A stretch of DNA of 64,000 nt from Pseudooceanicola nanhaiensis DSM 18065 (lineage in GTDB: Bacteria > Pseudomonadota > Alphaproteobacteria > Rhodobacterales > Rhodobacteraceae). How positions within the stretch are numbered: the stretch's first letter is position 1; each line of letters begins with the position of its first letter. The notes under the pieces were generated by a model that saw only the letters and a list, made by a program, of their open reading frames with translations, did no database searches and was not told the origin of the DNA. The translations under genes were made by a program, and so were the position numbers. Below, piece by piece: positions 37,699 through 45,865 of this stretch. The stretch lies in the NCBI RefSeq assembly GCF_000688295.1, contig NZ_JHZF01000013.1, positions 1,360,422 through 1,424,421 of the forward strand, given 5' to 3'.

Positions 37699-39246
37699 TC
37701 AGCCCGCGCGGCGTCCGATCGGGGTGGCGGTCGAAAGGCCTGCCTCGTACATCCGGATCCAGTCCACCGTCTGTTCCACCGGCATCGGTCGGGCGATGCA
37801 GAACCCCTGCACATGGCCGCAGCCGAGCTGGGCGAGCATGGCGTGTTCGCCGCGCGTCTCGGCCCCTTCGCCCAGCGTTTCGAGCCCGAGCTGTTCGGCC
37901 AGCGTCAGGATCGCCGAGACCATCTTCTGCTGCTCCGGGTCGCGGTCCACCTTCATCACGAAGCTGCGGTCGATCTTCAGCCGCGAGACGGCGAACCGGC
38001 GGGTGGCGGAGATCGAGGCGTGCCCGGTGCCGAAATCGTCCAGGTCCACGCGGCACCCGAGGGCGGCGAGCCCGTTGACGTTGCGCACCACCCCGTCGTC
38101 GGGAGTGGCGGCGATGACGGTTTCCAGCACCTCGACCGTCAGCCGTTCGGGCGCGAGGTCGAACCGGTCGAGCTGCCAGCGCACCTTGTCGATCAGCTTC
38201 GGATCGCGCAGTTCGGCCGGCGAGAAATTCACGCCCACGCTGCCCACGTCCAACCCCGCCGCGTCCCAGCCGTGCAGGGCGCGGAGCGCGTGGGTCAGGA
38301 TCACCTCGCCCAGGCGGCCCATCTGGCCGTGGGATTCGAGCAGCGGCATGAACTGGCCCGGCAGCACCACCCCGCGCTCCGGATGGCACCAGCGCGCCAG
38401 CGCCTCGAACCCCGTGACGCGGCCGGTATCGGTGGAGACCTGGGGCTGGAAGAACGGGACGATCTGGCCCGCCTCAAGCGCCGCGGCCAGGTCATCGAGA
38501 CCGATCGCGCGGGCCGGCACGGGCCGGGACATGTCGGGTGAATAGGCCCGGATCGCGGAGGGCGCGTTGCGCTGCGCCTCTGCCAGCGCCTGTTCCGCCG
38601 CGGCGAGCAGCGCCTGGCCGGTGGTGTCCGGAGCCCGCGCCCCGAGGCAGAAGCCGATCGAACAGGAGACATAGGCGACGCTCGCGCCCAAGGCGACGGG
38701 TTCCTCCACCGCCGATTGCAGGCGCGCGGCGATCTGGATCGCGATCTCGAGGTCCAGATGCGCGGTGCTGCCGAGCGCGATCCCGAAGCTTTCGGTTCCC
38801 GTGCGGCAGACGATGTCCCCGCCGCGCACCGCGCTGCACAGCCGTTCGGCGGTCCGGGCGAGGACGTCTTCCGCGGCGGAGAATCCGTATCTGTCCGCGA
38901 TCTGGTCGAAATCGTCGAGAGTCACGAGGAAGCAGGCCGTGGCCCGTCCGCGGACCCGCGCCATGTCCATCCTGTCGTCGAGCGCGCTGACGAGGGCTTC
39001 GCGCAGGGGCAGGCCGGTGGTGCTGTCGCGCGGCCCGTCCGCAACGGCCCCCGGGTCCGAGAAGCTGCCCGCGACGGCGTAGACGGCCGGAACGAAGAGC
39101 GCGGCGAGCAGCAGCCAGCCCTCGCCGCCTAGCCAGAAGGCCGCCAGCGCCACGGCGGGCAGGAAGGCCAGGGCCTGCGGGCCGGACAGGGTCTGGCGCA
39201 GGATCAGGCGCATCCCTGACAAACGGCGTGTGGATGGTCGGGCCAT
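37699..39246 (-). CDS. Cyclic-di-GMP phosphodiesterase with degenerate GGDEF and intact EAL domain
   Basis: A 515-residue membrane protein: hydrophobic segment about 24-60, GGDEF-like domain about 75-235 and EAL domain about 250-500. The GGDEF signature is degenerate (GTESF, 150-154), so cyclase activity is unlikely. The EAL domain keeps its catalytic set: Glu281 in FEALARW, Asn340 (VNFS), Asp403-Asp404 (DLDDFGTG), Lys424 (LKIDRS) and Gln480 (VQGF). It should hydrolyse c-di-GMP. It lies on the minus strand, 55 bases after ttcA. Confidence 0.9.
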   Translation of the reverse strand: MARPSTRRLSGMRLILRQTLSGPQALAFLPAVALAAFWLGGEGWLLLAALFVPAVYAVAGSFSDPGAVADGPRDSTTGLPLREALVSALDDRMDMARVRGRATACFLVTLDDFDQIADRYGFSAAEDVLARTAERLCSAVRGGDIVCRTGTESFGIALGSTAHLDLEIAIQIAARLQSAVEEPVALGASVAYVSCSIGFCLGARAPDTTGQALLAAAEQALAEAQRNAPSAIRAYSPDMSRPVPARAIGLDDLAAALEAGQIVPFFQPQVSTDTGRVTGFEALARWCHPERGVVLPGQFMPLLESHGQMGRLGEVILTHALRALHGWDAAGLDVGSVGVNFSPAELRDPKLIDKVRWQLDRFDLAPERLTVEVLETVIAATPDDGVVRNVNGLAALGCRVDLDDFGTGHASISATRRFAVSRLKIDRSFVMKVDRDPEQQKMVSAILTLAEQLGLETLGEGAETRGEHAMLAQLGCGHVQGFCIARPMPVEQTVDWIRMYEAGLSTATPIGRRAG

Positions 39247-39301
39247 GCGGCGCCCCCGGTACGTTGCCCGGTCAGGCTAGGCGCCGAAGGTCAATACCGC
39301 C

Positions 39302-40171
39302 TTAACGCAGCTGCGGAATCCCGTCGGCCTTCTCCTTTGACTTGTCCGGATCACGGGTCAGCCCGGCGAAGTCGAAGAGGTTGGGGTCCAGCAGATGCGA
39401 CGGCCGCGTGTTCATCAGCGCCCGGAACATCTTCTGGCGGCGGCCGGGGGCGTTCTTCTCCCACTGGTCGAGGATGCCCTTCACCTGCTGGCGCTGGAGC
39501 CCGTCCTGCGAGCCGCAGAGGTCGCAGGGGATGATCGGGTAGCTCATGTCGCGGGCGAACTTCTCGCAATCCTCCTCGGCCACGTAGGCGAGGGGGCGGT
39601 AGACGAAGAGATCGCCCTCCTCGTTCACCAGCTTCGGCGGCATCGTCGCAAGGCGCGCGCCGTGGAAGAGGTTCATGAAGAAGGTCTCGAGGATGTCGTC
39701 GCGGTGATGGCCGAGGACCACGGCCGAGCAGCCCTCCTCCCGCGCGATGCGGTAGAGGTTGCCGCGGCGCAGGCGCGAGCAGAGCGCGCAGTAGGTGCGG
39801 CCCGCGGGGACCTTGTCGACGACGATGGAATAGGTGTCCTGGTATTCGATCCGGTGCGGCACGCCCTTCGCCTTCAGGAACTCCGGCAGGACGGTCGCGG
39901 GGAACCCCGGCTGGCCCTGGTCGAGGTTGCAGGCGAGGATGTCGACCGGCAGCAGCCCGCGCCACTGCAGCTCGTGCAGGACGGCGAGCAGCGTGTAGCT
40001 GTCCTTGCCGCCCGAGAGGCAGACCAGCCAGCGGGCGCCGCGCTCGATCATGCCGAAATCCTCGATCGCCTCGCGCGTCTGGCGCACGATTCGCTTGCGC
40101 AGCTTGCGGAAGCTCACCGAATCCGGTGCGCCTGCGAAGAGGGGATGGATATCGTCACTGTCGTCGAGCAT
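39302..40171 (-). CDS. ttcA: tRNA 2-thiocytidine biosynthesis protein TtcA
   Basis: ATP- and Fe-S-dependent enzyme that thiolates C32 of several tRNAs. The PP-loop is [10 protein letters not shown] (SGGKDS at 53-58). Two cysteine pairs, [11 protein letters not shown] and PCDLCGSQ, are expected for cluster binding and catalysis. At 289 residues with the ATG at 40171 ([12 protein letters not shown]), preceded by GAGG. Upstream in-frame codons look non-coding. Confidence 0.95.
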   Translation of the reverse strand: MLDDSDDIHPLFAGAPDSVSFRKLRKRIVRQTREAIEDFGMIERGARWLVCLSGGKDSYTLLAVLHELQWRGLLPVDILACNLDQGQPGFPATVLPEFLKAKGVPHRIEYQDTYSIVVDKVPAGRTYCALCSRLRRGNLYRIAREEGCSAVVLGHHRDDILETFFMNLFHGARLATMPPKLVNEEGDLFVYRPLAYVAEEDCEKFARDMSYPIIPCDLCGSQDGLQRQQVKGILDQWEKNAPGRRQKMFRALMNTRPSHLLDPNLFDFAGLTRDPDKSKEKADGIPQLR

Positions 40172-40290
40172 GTCCGCCTCATGCCAGAACGGGGGCGCGC
40201 AGGGAAGGGGGAAGAGGGCGCCTTGGGACTTGCGCCGCGGGGTTCCTCTTGGCACCTTTCCGCCGATCCGATCCAGCCGCGGAGGTGCGC

Positions 40291-42006
40291 GTGTCCGAGA
40301 CCAGTGAGGGCGAAGAGCGCCCCGGCCCGACCCTTCTCGACCTGGGGAGGGAGCGGCGCGCGGGCGGGCTGATGACCGTTCTCGTCTTCGTCTTCGGCTT
40401 GGCCGCGGGCGTCCTGATGGCCTTCTCGGGCTATGCGGTGCTCGAGGAAAGCGCGAGCCTGCTGCTGACGGTCTTCCTGACGGTGATCTTCTTCATCACC
40501 TTCCTCGGCGCGCTGCTCTACATCCTGAAGGGGCCGATCACGCGGCGGGTCTTCGGCGTCGCCGGCACGCAGCTCGAGCTGTTCGCCAAGCCGCTGGACG
40601 AGGTTGCCTCGGGCGCGATCCAGCGCGACCTCGACCGGGTGAGCGCGGCGTCGCGGATGCTGATCCAGATCGCGATGGCCCGCTACGCCTGGGCCTCGAC
40701 CCGGAAATGGATCATCGGCGCGCTGACCGGGCTGATCGCGGCCATGGCGGCGCTGGCGGGCACGGCGCTGCTGTTCAAGCAGAACGAGCTGATCGAGCAC
40801 GAGACCCGGCTGCTCGAGGAGCAGAACGCCAAGATCGAGCTGCAGAACGAGCTGCTGATCCAGGACGTGCAGCTGGCCGAGGCCGAACGCAACGCCCAGA
40901 TCGCCGTCGAGATCACCGCCATCGCGCAATTGCTGGGCGGTGCGATGACCCGCGCCGACGAGCGCGAGAAGAGCATGGCCAGCGCCTCGGGGCAGCCGGT
41001 GAAGGGCGGCGTGGGGTCGTTCCGGCCGGTGGTGAACCCGTGGCTCGACCTTGGCAAGCCGCTGATCATGCGCATCACCTCGGCCTCGCGGGCGGCCAAG
41101 CCCTACCGGTTCCTCGACGCGCCGCTGCGCGCGCATGACGATGACGACAAGCTGCGGGTGGCGATGGAGACGCGGCGGGCGGACCTGCCGGCCTCCTACG
41201 AGCGGATGAAGAAGACCTGGGGCTGGACCGATCCGCCCGAGGTGAGCCGGCTCATCGACCGTGCCGCCTCGCCGGAGCGGGCGCAGCTGCTGCAGGTGCT
41301 GATTTCGTCCGGGATCGAGAATTACGAGTTCCTCAATCACTTCGGCCTCGATCTGTCCTTCGCCCATGCCGAGGACACCGACCTGACCGGGCTGACGCTG
41401 CAGGGCGCGCAGCTGTCCTATGCCAGCTTCGACCGCGCCCGGGTGCTGGACACCGATTTCGCCGGCGCCCAGCTGGAAAACGCGCGCTTCCGCAAGGCCC
41501 GGCTGGAGCGGGTGGCCTTCCGCGGCCTGCCGTATCGCCAGCTGCGCGCGCCATTCCAGGCCGATGACCCGGCGGTCTTCATGACGGCGGTGAACGGGGC
41601 GGATTTCTCGGGCTCGCTGTTGCGCGAGGTGGACCTGAGCGCGGTCCACGGCAGCGCCACCCGGTTCGACGGGGCGACGCTGGTCGCAACGGATTTCGCG
41701 GGCTCCGACCTGTCGGGGGCCACGTTCCGGGGCGCCGTGATCGTCTCGGCCGGGTTCGAGGGCAGCGGGCTGCGGTCGGTGGATTTCGACGGGGCCCATG
41801 TCTTTGCCGAGGATTTCCTCGACCGGCTGGCCGAGGCGGCGGCGCCGGAGACCTTCCGGCGCGACCGCTTCCGCCAGGTCGAGGCGGAGATGGCGGATGC
41901 CATGGCCACGGTCTCGGCCTTCTCGATGCTGGGCGAGGCGCAGGCGCGCGAGCTGGGCGGCGAGCGCGTCTGGCGGATCGAGCGCGTCGGGGCCATCGAG
42001 GACTAG
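40291..42006 (+). CDS. Membrane protein with coiled coil and pentapeptide repeats
   Basis: A 571-residue protein with three predicted membrane helices (about 27-50, 57-80, 140-163), a heptad-like coiled coil (about 164-205, rich in Glu, Gln and Leu), an undefined middle part and two blocks of pentapeptide repeats (about 353-412 and 433-503; e.g. [20 protein letters not shown]). A C-terminal helical tail ends in IED. The GTG start has GGAGG five bases upstream. It diverges from ttcA with 119 bases between the two starts. I recognise no family beyond the pentapeptide repeats and give no function. Confidence 0.8.
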   Translation: MSETSEGEERPGPTLLDLGRERRAGGLMTVLVFVFGLAAGVLMAFSGYAVLEESASLLLTVFLTVIFFITFLGALLYILKGPITRRVFGVAGTQLELFAKPLDEVASGAIQRDLDRVSAASRMLIQIAMARYAWASTRKWIIGALTGLIAAMAALAGTALLFKQNELIEHETRLLEEQNAKIELQNELLIQDVQLAEAERNAQIAVEITAIAQLLGGAMTRADEREKSMASASGQPVKGGVGSFRPVVNPWLDLGKPLIMRITSASRAAKPYRFLDAPLRAHDDDDKLRVAMETRRADLPASYERMKKTWGWTDPPEVSRLIDRAASPERAQLLQVLISSGIENYEFLNHFGLDLSFAHAEDTDLTGLTLQGAQLSYASFDRARVLDTDFAGAQLENARFRKARLERVAFRGLPYRQLRAPFQADDPAVFMTAVNGADFSGSLLREVDLSAVHGSATRFDGATLVATDFAGSDLSGATFRGAVIVSAGFEGSGLRSVDFDGAHVFAEDFLDRLAEAAAPETFRRDRFRQVEAEMADAMATVSAFSMLGEAQARELGGERVWRIERVGAIED

Positions 42007-42089
42007 GCGACACTCCGCCCCGCCGCCGCGCGATCAGGAACATCGCGCGGCGGGGTCCGTTGGCCTCCTGTAGAAAGGGAGGATACTCC

Positions 42090-42593
42090 ATGACCAGACA
42101 CGCAATCACTGCCGCCGCTCTTCTCGCCTTCGCCGCAGGGGGCGCGATGGCCGCCGAGCGCACCGTCGAGATGATGGATGCGGAGGGCAATTCCGCGGGC
42201 ACCGTGACGCTCACCGACACCGCCAACGGTCTGCTGATCGAGGCCGAGCTGACCGGGCTGGAACCCGGCTGGCACGGGTTCCACGTGCACGAGACCGGCG
42301 CCTGCACGCCCGATTTCGGCGCCGCGGGCGAGCATTACGCACCGGCGGGGCTGGCCCACGGGTTCGAGACCGGCGAGAAGGCCCATGCGGGCGACCTGCC
42401 GAACGTCCACGCCAACGAAGCCGGCGAGGCGAAGGCCCATGTCATGGCGGCCGGGCTGACGATCGAGGGCGGGGATGCCCCGCTGCTGGACGACGACGGC
42501 TCGGCCATCATGGTCCACGCCCAGGCGGACAGCTACGGCGCAGAGGCCGGGGCGGGCGACCGCGTGGCCTGCGGGGCCGTGACGGCCGATTAA
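42090..42593 (+). CDS. sodC: Periplasmic Cu/Zn superoxide dismutase
   Basis: Dismutes superoxide in the periplasm. A 167-residue precursor with a signal peptide ending at GGAMA-AE (about residue 21). Copper ligands His65 and His67 are in WHGFHVHETG, the disulfide cysteines are Cys72 (GACTPDF) and Cys161 (VACG), and the zinc-loop EHYAPAG...HAGDLPN is present. GGGAGGA precedes the ATG. Its stop overlaps that of the convergent yidD gene by three bases. Confidence 0.95.
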   Translation: MTRHAITAAALLAFAAGGAMAAERTVEMMDAEGNSAGTVTLTDTANGLLIEAELTGLEPGWHGFHVHETGACTPDFGAAGEHYAPAGLAHGFETGEKAHAGDLPNVHANEAGEAKAHVMAAGLTIEGGDAPLLDDDGSAIMVHAQADSYGAEAGAGDRVACGAVTAD

Positions 42594-42811
42594 TCCGGAA
42601 CGTTGTCGATGCCGCTGCCGCCCCATGGGTGGCAGCGCGCGACCCGGCGGCAGGTGAGCCAGAGGCCCTTCAGCGCGCCGTGCTTCTCGAGCGCCTCGAG
42701 CGCATAGGCCGAGCAGGTCGGGTGATAGCGGCAATTGTGCCCGACGAAGGGCGAGAAAGTCGCGCGATAGGCGTGGAAGGGCAGGGCGAAGACCCTGGCA
42801 AGCGGGGTCAT
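42590..42811 (-). CDS. yidD: Membrane protein insertion efficiency factor YidD
   Basis: Small protein of 73 residues with CRYHPTCSAYALEAL and RCHPWGGSGIDNVP, the signature of the family that assists YidC-dependent insertion. The ATG overlaps the rnpA stop (ATGA). yidC itself is not adjacent, being 5.5 kb downstream. Confidence 0.95.
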   Translation of the reverse strand: MTPLARVFALPFHAYRATFSPFVGHNCRYHPTCSAYALEALEKHGALKGLWLTCRRVARCHPWGGSGIDNVPD

Positions 42812-43236
42812 TTGCCGCCGCCGTGGAGTTTCCTGAGCGCCTGGCGGAGATCGTCCTTCAACGCCTCGAAGTCGCGCGTCGCGGTCGCATCGGGGCGGCC
42901 GATCAGCACGTAATCCCAGCCATCGCGCCCCAGCTCGGGGATCACCGCGCGCGCCGCCTCGCGCAGGCGCCGCTTGGCGCGGTTGCGCGCGACGGCATTG
43001 CCGACCTTCTTGGAGCAGGTGAAACCCACCCGGATCCCCTCGGCCTCGCCGGGGTCGCGCCGCCGGGCCTGCACGTTCATCGAGCCCGCGCCGCAGCGCC
43101 GGGCGCGCGCGGCGGCAAGGAATTCCGGCCGGTTGCGCATGACCCGATAGGCGGGGCCCGGGCAAGGAGAAGCCGCCGGGGGCTGTGCCGCCTCCGACGC
43201 GCGGGCGTCGTCTGCGGGGGCCTCCGGCGGCGTCAC
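42808..43236 (-). CDS. rnpA: Ribonuclease P protein component
   Basis: Basic protein cofactor of RNase P, which matures tRNA 5' ends. It contains the family signature VGFTCSKKVGNAVARNRAKR followed by RLREAAR. I chose the GTG at 43236 (giving MTPPEAPADDAR), 23 bases after rpmH, because related Rhodobacteraceae proteins begin with a similar MTPPEA sequence. A start at ATG 43140 (MRNRPEFL) would give 110 instead of 142 residues. The N-terminal extension is Pro/Ala-rich. Confidence 0.88.
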   Translation of the reverse strand: MTPPEAPADDARASEAAQPPAASPCPGPAYRVMRNRPEFLAAARARRCGAGSMNVQARRRDPGEAEGIRVGFTCSKKVGNAVARNRAKRRLREAARAVIPELGRDGWDYVLIGRPDATATRDFEALKDDLRQALRKLHGGGK

Positions 43237-43259
43237 GATCTTGCCGATGCTGGCGCGGA

Positions 43260-43394
43260 TTACGCGCTCAGCACTTTCCGGCCGCGGGCGCGGCGGGCGT
43301 TCAGGATCTTCCGGCCGGCCTTGGTGGCCATGCGCGAACGGAACCCGTGGCGCCGCTTGCGGACGAGGTTCGAGGGTTGGTAGGTGCGTTTCAT
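43260..43394 (-). CDS. rpmH: 50S ribosomal protein L34
   Basis: A 44-residue basic protein. It begins [20 protein letters not shown] and continues through [15 protein letters not shown] to end GRKVLSA, which is diagnostic. It heads the rpmH-rnpA-yidD operon, with a strong promoter at 43499-43527. Confidence 0.98.
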   Translation of the reverse strand: MKRTYQPSNLVRKRRHGFRSRMATKAGRKILNARRARGRKVLSA

Positions 43395-43498
43395 CGCGCC
43401 GTCTCCGTTTCTGTCTCGCCCCGGTCTGGTCGGGGCCCTGGGTCAAGCGGGTGCAATTCGGGAATCGCCCCGCGCCCGCAAATTCGGTTGGAGGCCGC

Positions 43499-43527
43499 GC
43501 TATACCGCCGCCCCCGGTCCAAGTCAA
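43499..43527 (-). promoter_or_regulatory. Promoter of rpmH-rnpA-yidD
   Basis: On the minus strand, TTGACT (43527-43522), 17 bases, TATAGC (43504-43499). This is a near-consensus housekeeping promoter that gives an rpmH leader of about 98 bases. It lies in the 310-base gap 43395-43704 between rpmH and the divergent membrane-protein gene; I see nothing else there. Confidence 0.75.
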
Positions 43528-43704
43528 ACCCGCAAGCGCGGTCCCGGCAGGTTTTTCGTCAGGGTCCACCGGTAACGAATCCGGCCCGGGCGCGTAGGGA
43601 AGAGCGATGGACAAGCGCGGCGCCCGCATCAACGGCGCGTGAACGCCCTGTTCCTGCCCCCCGTCCTGCCGCATCTTGCGCACAGGACAGCTGAGAGGCC
43701 CCGG

Positions 43705-44433
43705 ATGAGCGACAAGTCCCTGCCCGACAAGAGCCCCCTGCGACATCTGCCCCTGATCGCCATCGCGATCATCGCGGTGCTGGGGGCGCTCCTGCTGCGC
43801 GACACGCTGAGCTTCGAGACGCTGCGGACGCACCGCGAGACGTTGATCGACTACCGCGATGCCCATTACCTCGCGTCGGTGCTGGTCTTCATGGCGCTCT
43901 ACGTCCTGATCGTCACCTTCTCGCTGCCGGGCGGGCTGGTGGCGACCCTGACCGGCGGCTTCCTCTTCGGGACGTGGCCGGGCGTCCTTTACAACGTGGT
44001 GGCGGCGACGGCGGGCGCGACGCTGTTCTTCCTTGCCGCCCGCTGGGGCCTGGGCGAACGGCTGGCCGCCCGCATGGACGAAAGCGAGGGCCGCATCCGG
44101 GCGCTGAAGGACGCGCTGGATGCGAACCAGTGGCCGATGCTCTTCCTGATCCGCCTGATTCCCGCGGTGCCGTTCTTCGTCGCGAACCTGCTGCCCGCGC
44201 TGGTCGGGGTGCCGCTGCGGCGCTACGTGATCTCGACCTTCTTCGGGATCATGCCCGGCGCGCTGGTCTACACGTCGGTGGGGGCCGGGCTGGGCGCAGT
44301 CTTCGAGGCAGGCGAAACGCCGGACCTCGGCATCATCTTCGCGCCGCAGGTCCTGCTGCCGATCCTCGGGCTCTGCGCGCTGGCGGCGCTGCCCCTTCTG
44401 CTGAAGCCGCTCAGGCGGGGAAAAGGGCTGTGA
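43705..44433 (+). CDS. TVP38/TMEM64-family membrane protein
   Basis: A VTT/SNARE-associated-domain (DedA-related) protein of 242 residues. It has five or six predicted helices and the family region SLPGGLVATLTGGFLFG...GATLFFLAARW, with FLIRLIPAVPFFVANLLPALVGV in the second half. Relatives are implicated in lipid scrambling or transport. The ATG at 43705 (MSDKSLPDKS) is preferred over one 22 codons upstream. Its TGA shares an A with the next gene's ATG, so the two are coupled. Confidence 0.85.
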   Translation: MSDKSLPDKSPLRHLPLIAIAIIAVLGALLLRDTLSFETLRTHRETLIDYRDAHYLASVLVFMALYVLIVTFSLPGGLVATLTGGFLFGTWPGVLYNVVAATAGATLFFLAARWGLGERLAARMDESEGRIRALKDALDANQWPMLFLIRLIPAVPFFVANLLPALVGVPLRRYVISTFFGIMPGALVYTSVGAGLGAVFEAGETPDLGIIFAPQVLLPILGLCALAALPLLLKPLRRGKGL

Positions 44434-45842
44434 TGGACTGCGACATCCTCGTGATCGGAGCGGGCTCGGCCGGGCTCTCGGTCGCCGCCGGGGCGGCGCA
44501 GATGGGCGCGCGCGTCGTGCTGCTGGAAAAGGGCGAGATGGGGGGCGACTGCCTGAACTACGGCTGCGTGCCCTCCAAGGCGCTGCTGGCCGCCGCAGCC
44601 CGGGCGCAGGACATGCGCGAGGCAGGCGGGTTCGGGATCGCCCCGGTCGCGCCGCAGGTCGATTACGCCGCGGTGATGGAGCATGTCGCGGGCGCCATCG
44701 CCACCATTGCGCCCCACGACAGCCAGGCGCGGTTCGAAGGGCTGGGCGTGACCGTCATCCGGGCGCATGGCCGCTTCACGGGGCCGCGCACGGTGGTGGC
44801 CGACGGGACCGCGATCACCGCCCGCCGCGTGGTCATCGCCGCCGGGGCCGCGCCTCTGGTGCCGCCGATCGCGGGGCTGGACACGGTCCCCTATCTCACC
44901 AACGAGACGCTGTTCGACGGCACGGAGCTGCCGGGCCACCTGCTGATCCTCGGCGGCGGGCCGATCGGGATGGAGATGGCGCAGGCGCATGTCCGCCTCG
45001 GATCCCGCGTGACGGTGATCGAGGCCGAGCAGGTCCTCGGCAAGGACGATCCCGAGATGGCCGCGCTGGTGCTCGACCGGCTGCGCCACGAAGGCGTCGA
45101 GATCGCCGAGGGCGCCCGGGCCGCCCGCGTCTCGGGGCAGGCGGGGGCCCTCACCGTCGAGGCCGAGGACGGCCGGCGCTTCGAGGGCACGCATCTTCTG
45201 GTCGCGCTCGGCCGCAAGCCGAACGTGGAGGGCCTGGGGCTGGAGGCCGCGGGCATCAATGTCGAGCGGGGGGCGATCAAGGTCGATGCCCGGCTGCGCA
45301 CCACGAATCCCAGGGTGTATGCCATCGGCGACATCACCGGCGGGCTCCAGTTCACCCACCTCGCGGGCTACGAGGCCGGGGTGGTGATCCGCTCGGTCCT
45401 CTTCGGGCTGCCCGCTAAGGCGCGTTACGACCATATCCCGCGCGTCACCTACACCGATCCGGAGCTCGCCCAGGTCGGCCTGACCGAGGCCGAGGCCCGT
45501 GCGGCGCATGGCGACCGGCTCGAGATCGTCACCGAATCCTATGCCGGCAACGACCGGGCCATCGCCTCGCGCCGCACCGAGGGGCGGATCAAGCTCATGG
45601 CCGTGAAGGGGCGACCCGTCGGGGTGAGCATCGTCGGCGCGGAGGCGGGCGAGCTGATCGTGCTTTGGGCACTCGCGCTCTCCAGGGGGCTCTCGCTGAA
45701 GGACGTCGCCGGCATGGTCGCGCCTTACCCTACGTTAGGTGAGCTGGGAAAACGCGCCGCGGGGACCTATTTCTCCCCCAAACTGTTTGATAACATTTGG
45801 GTCAAGAGGGCAGTGCGGACGGTCCAGCGTCTGCTGCCCTGA
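44433..45842 (+). CDS. FAD-dependent disulfide oxidoreductase, dihydrolipoamide dehydrogenase/MerA-like
   Basis: A 469-residue flavoprotein of the pyridine-nucleotide disulfide family. FAD motif VIGAGSAGLSVAAG (7-20), redox-active Cys40-Cys45 (GGDCLNYGCVPSK), NAD(P) motif LILGGGPIGMEMA and FAD-site YAIGDITGG. The C-terminal interface reads APYPTLGELGKRAAG, so the catalytic His of dihydrolipoamide dehydrogenase (HAHPT) is replaced. It is probably not the E3 subunit of a dehydrogenase complex. Pairing with TVP38-type genes is common, but the substrate is unknown. Confidence 0.88.
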   Translation: MDCDILVIGAGSAGLSVAAGAAQMGARVVLLEKGEMGGDCLNYGCVPSKALLAAAARAQDMREAGGFGIAPVAPQVDYAAVMEHVAGAIATIAPHDSQARFEGLGVTVIRAHGRFTGPRTVVADGTAITARRVVIAAGAAPLVPPIAGLDTVPYLTNETLFDGTELPGHLLILGGGPIGMEMAQAHVRLGSRVTVIEAEQVLGKDDPEMAALVLDRLRHEGVEIAEGARAARVSGQAGALTVEAEDGRRFEGTHLLVALGRKPNVEGLGLEAAGINVERGAIKVDARLRTTNPRVYAIGDITGGLQFTHLAGYEAGVVIRSVLFGLPAKARYDHIPRVTYTDPELAQVGLTEAEARAAHGDRLEIVTESYAGNDRAIASRRTEGRIKLMAVKGRPVGVSIVGAEAGELIVLWALALSRGLSLKDVAGMVAPYPTLGELGKRAAGTYFSPKLFDNIWVKRAVRTVQRLLP

Positions 45843-45865
45843 GAGGCTCGCAGCGTACGGACCCC

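Noticed and set aside
40172..40290. Longer N-terminus for the pentapeptide protein starting near 40126
   Set aside because: Those codons overlap the ttcA start antisense and are Arg/Gly-rich. GTG 40291 has a perfect ribosome-binding site.
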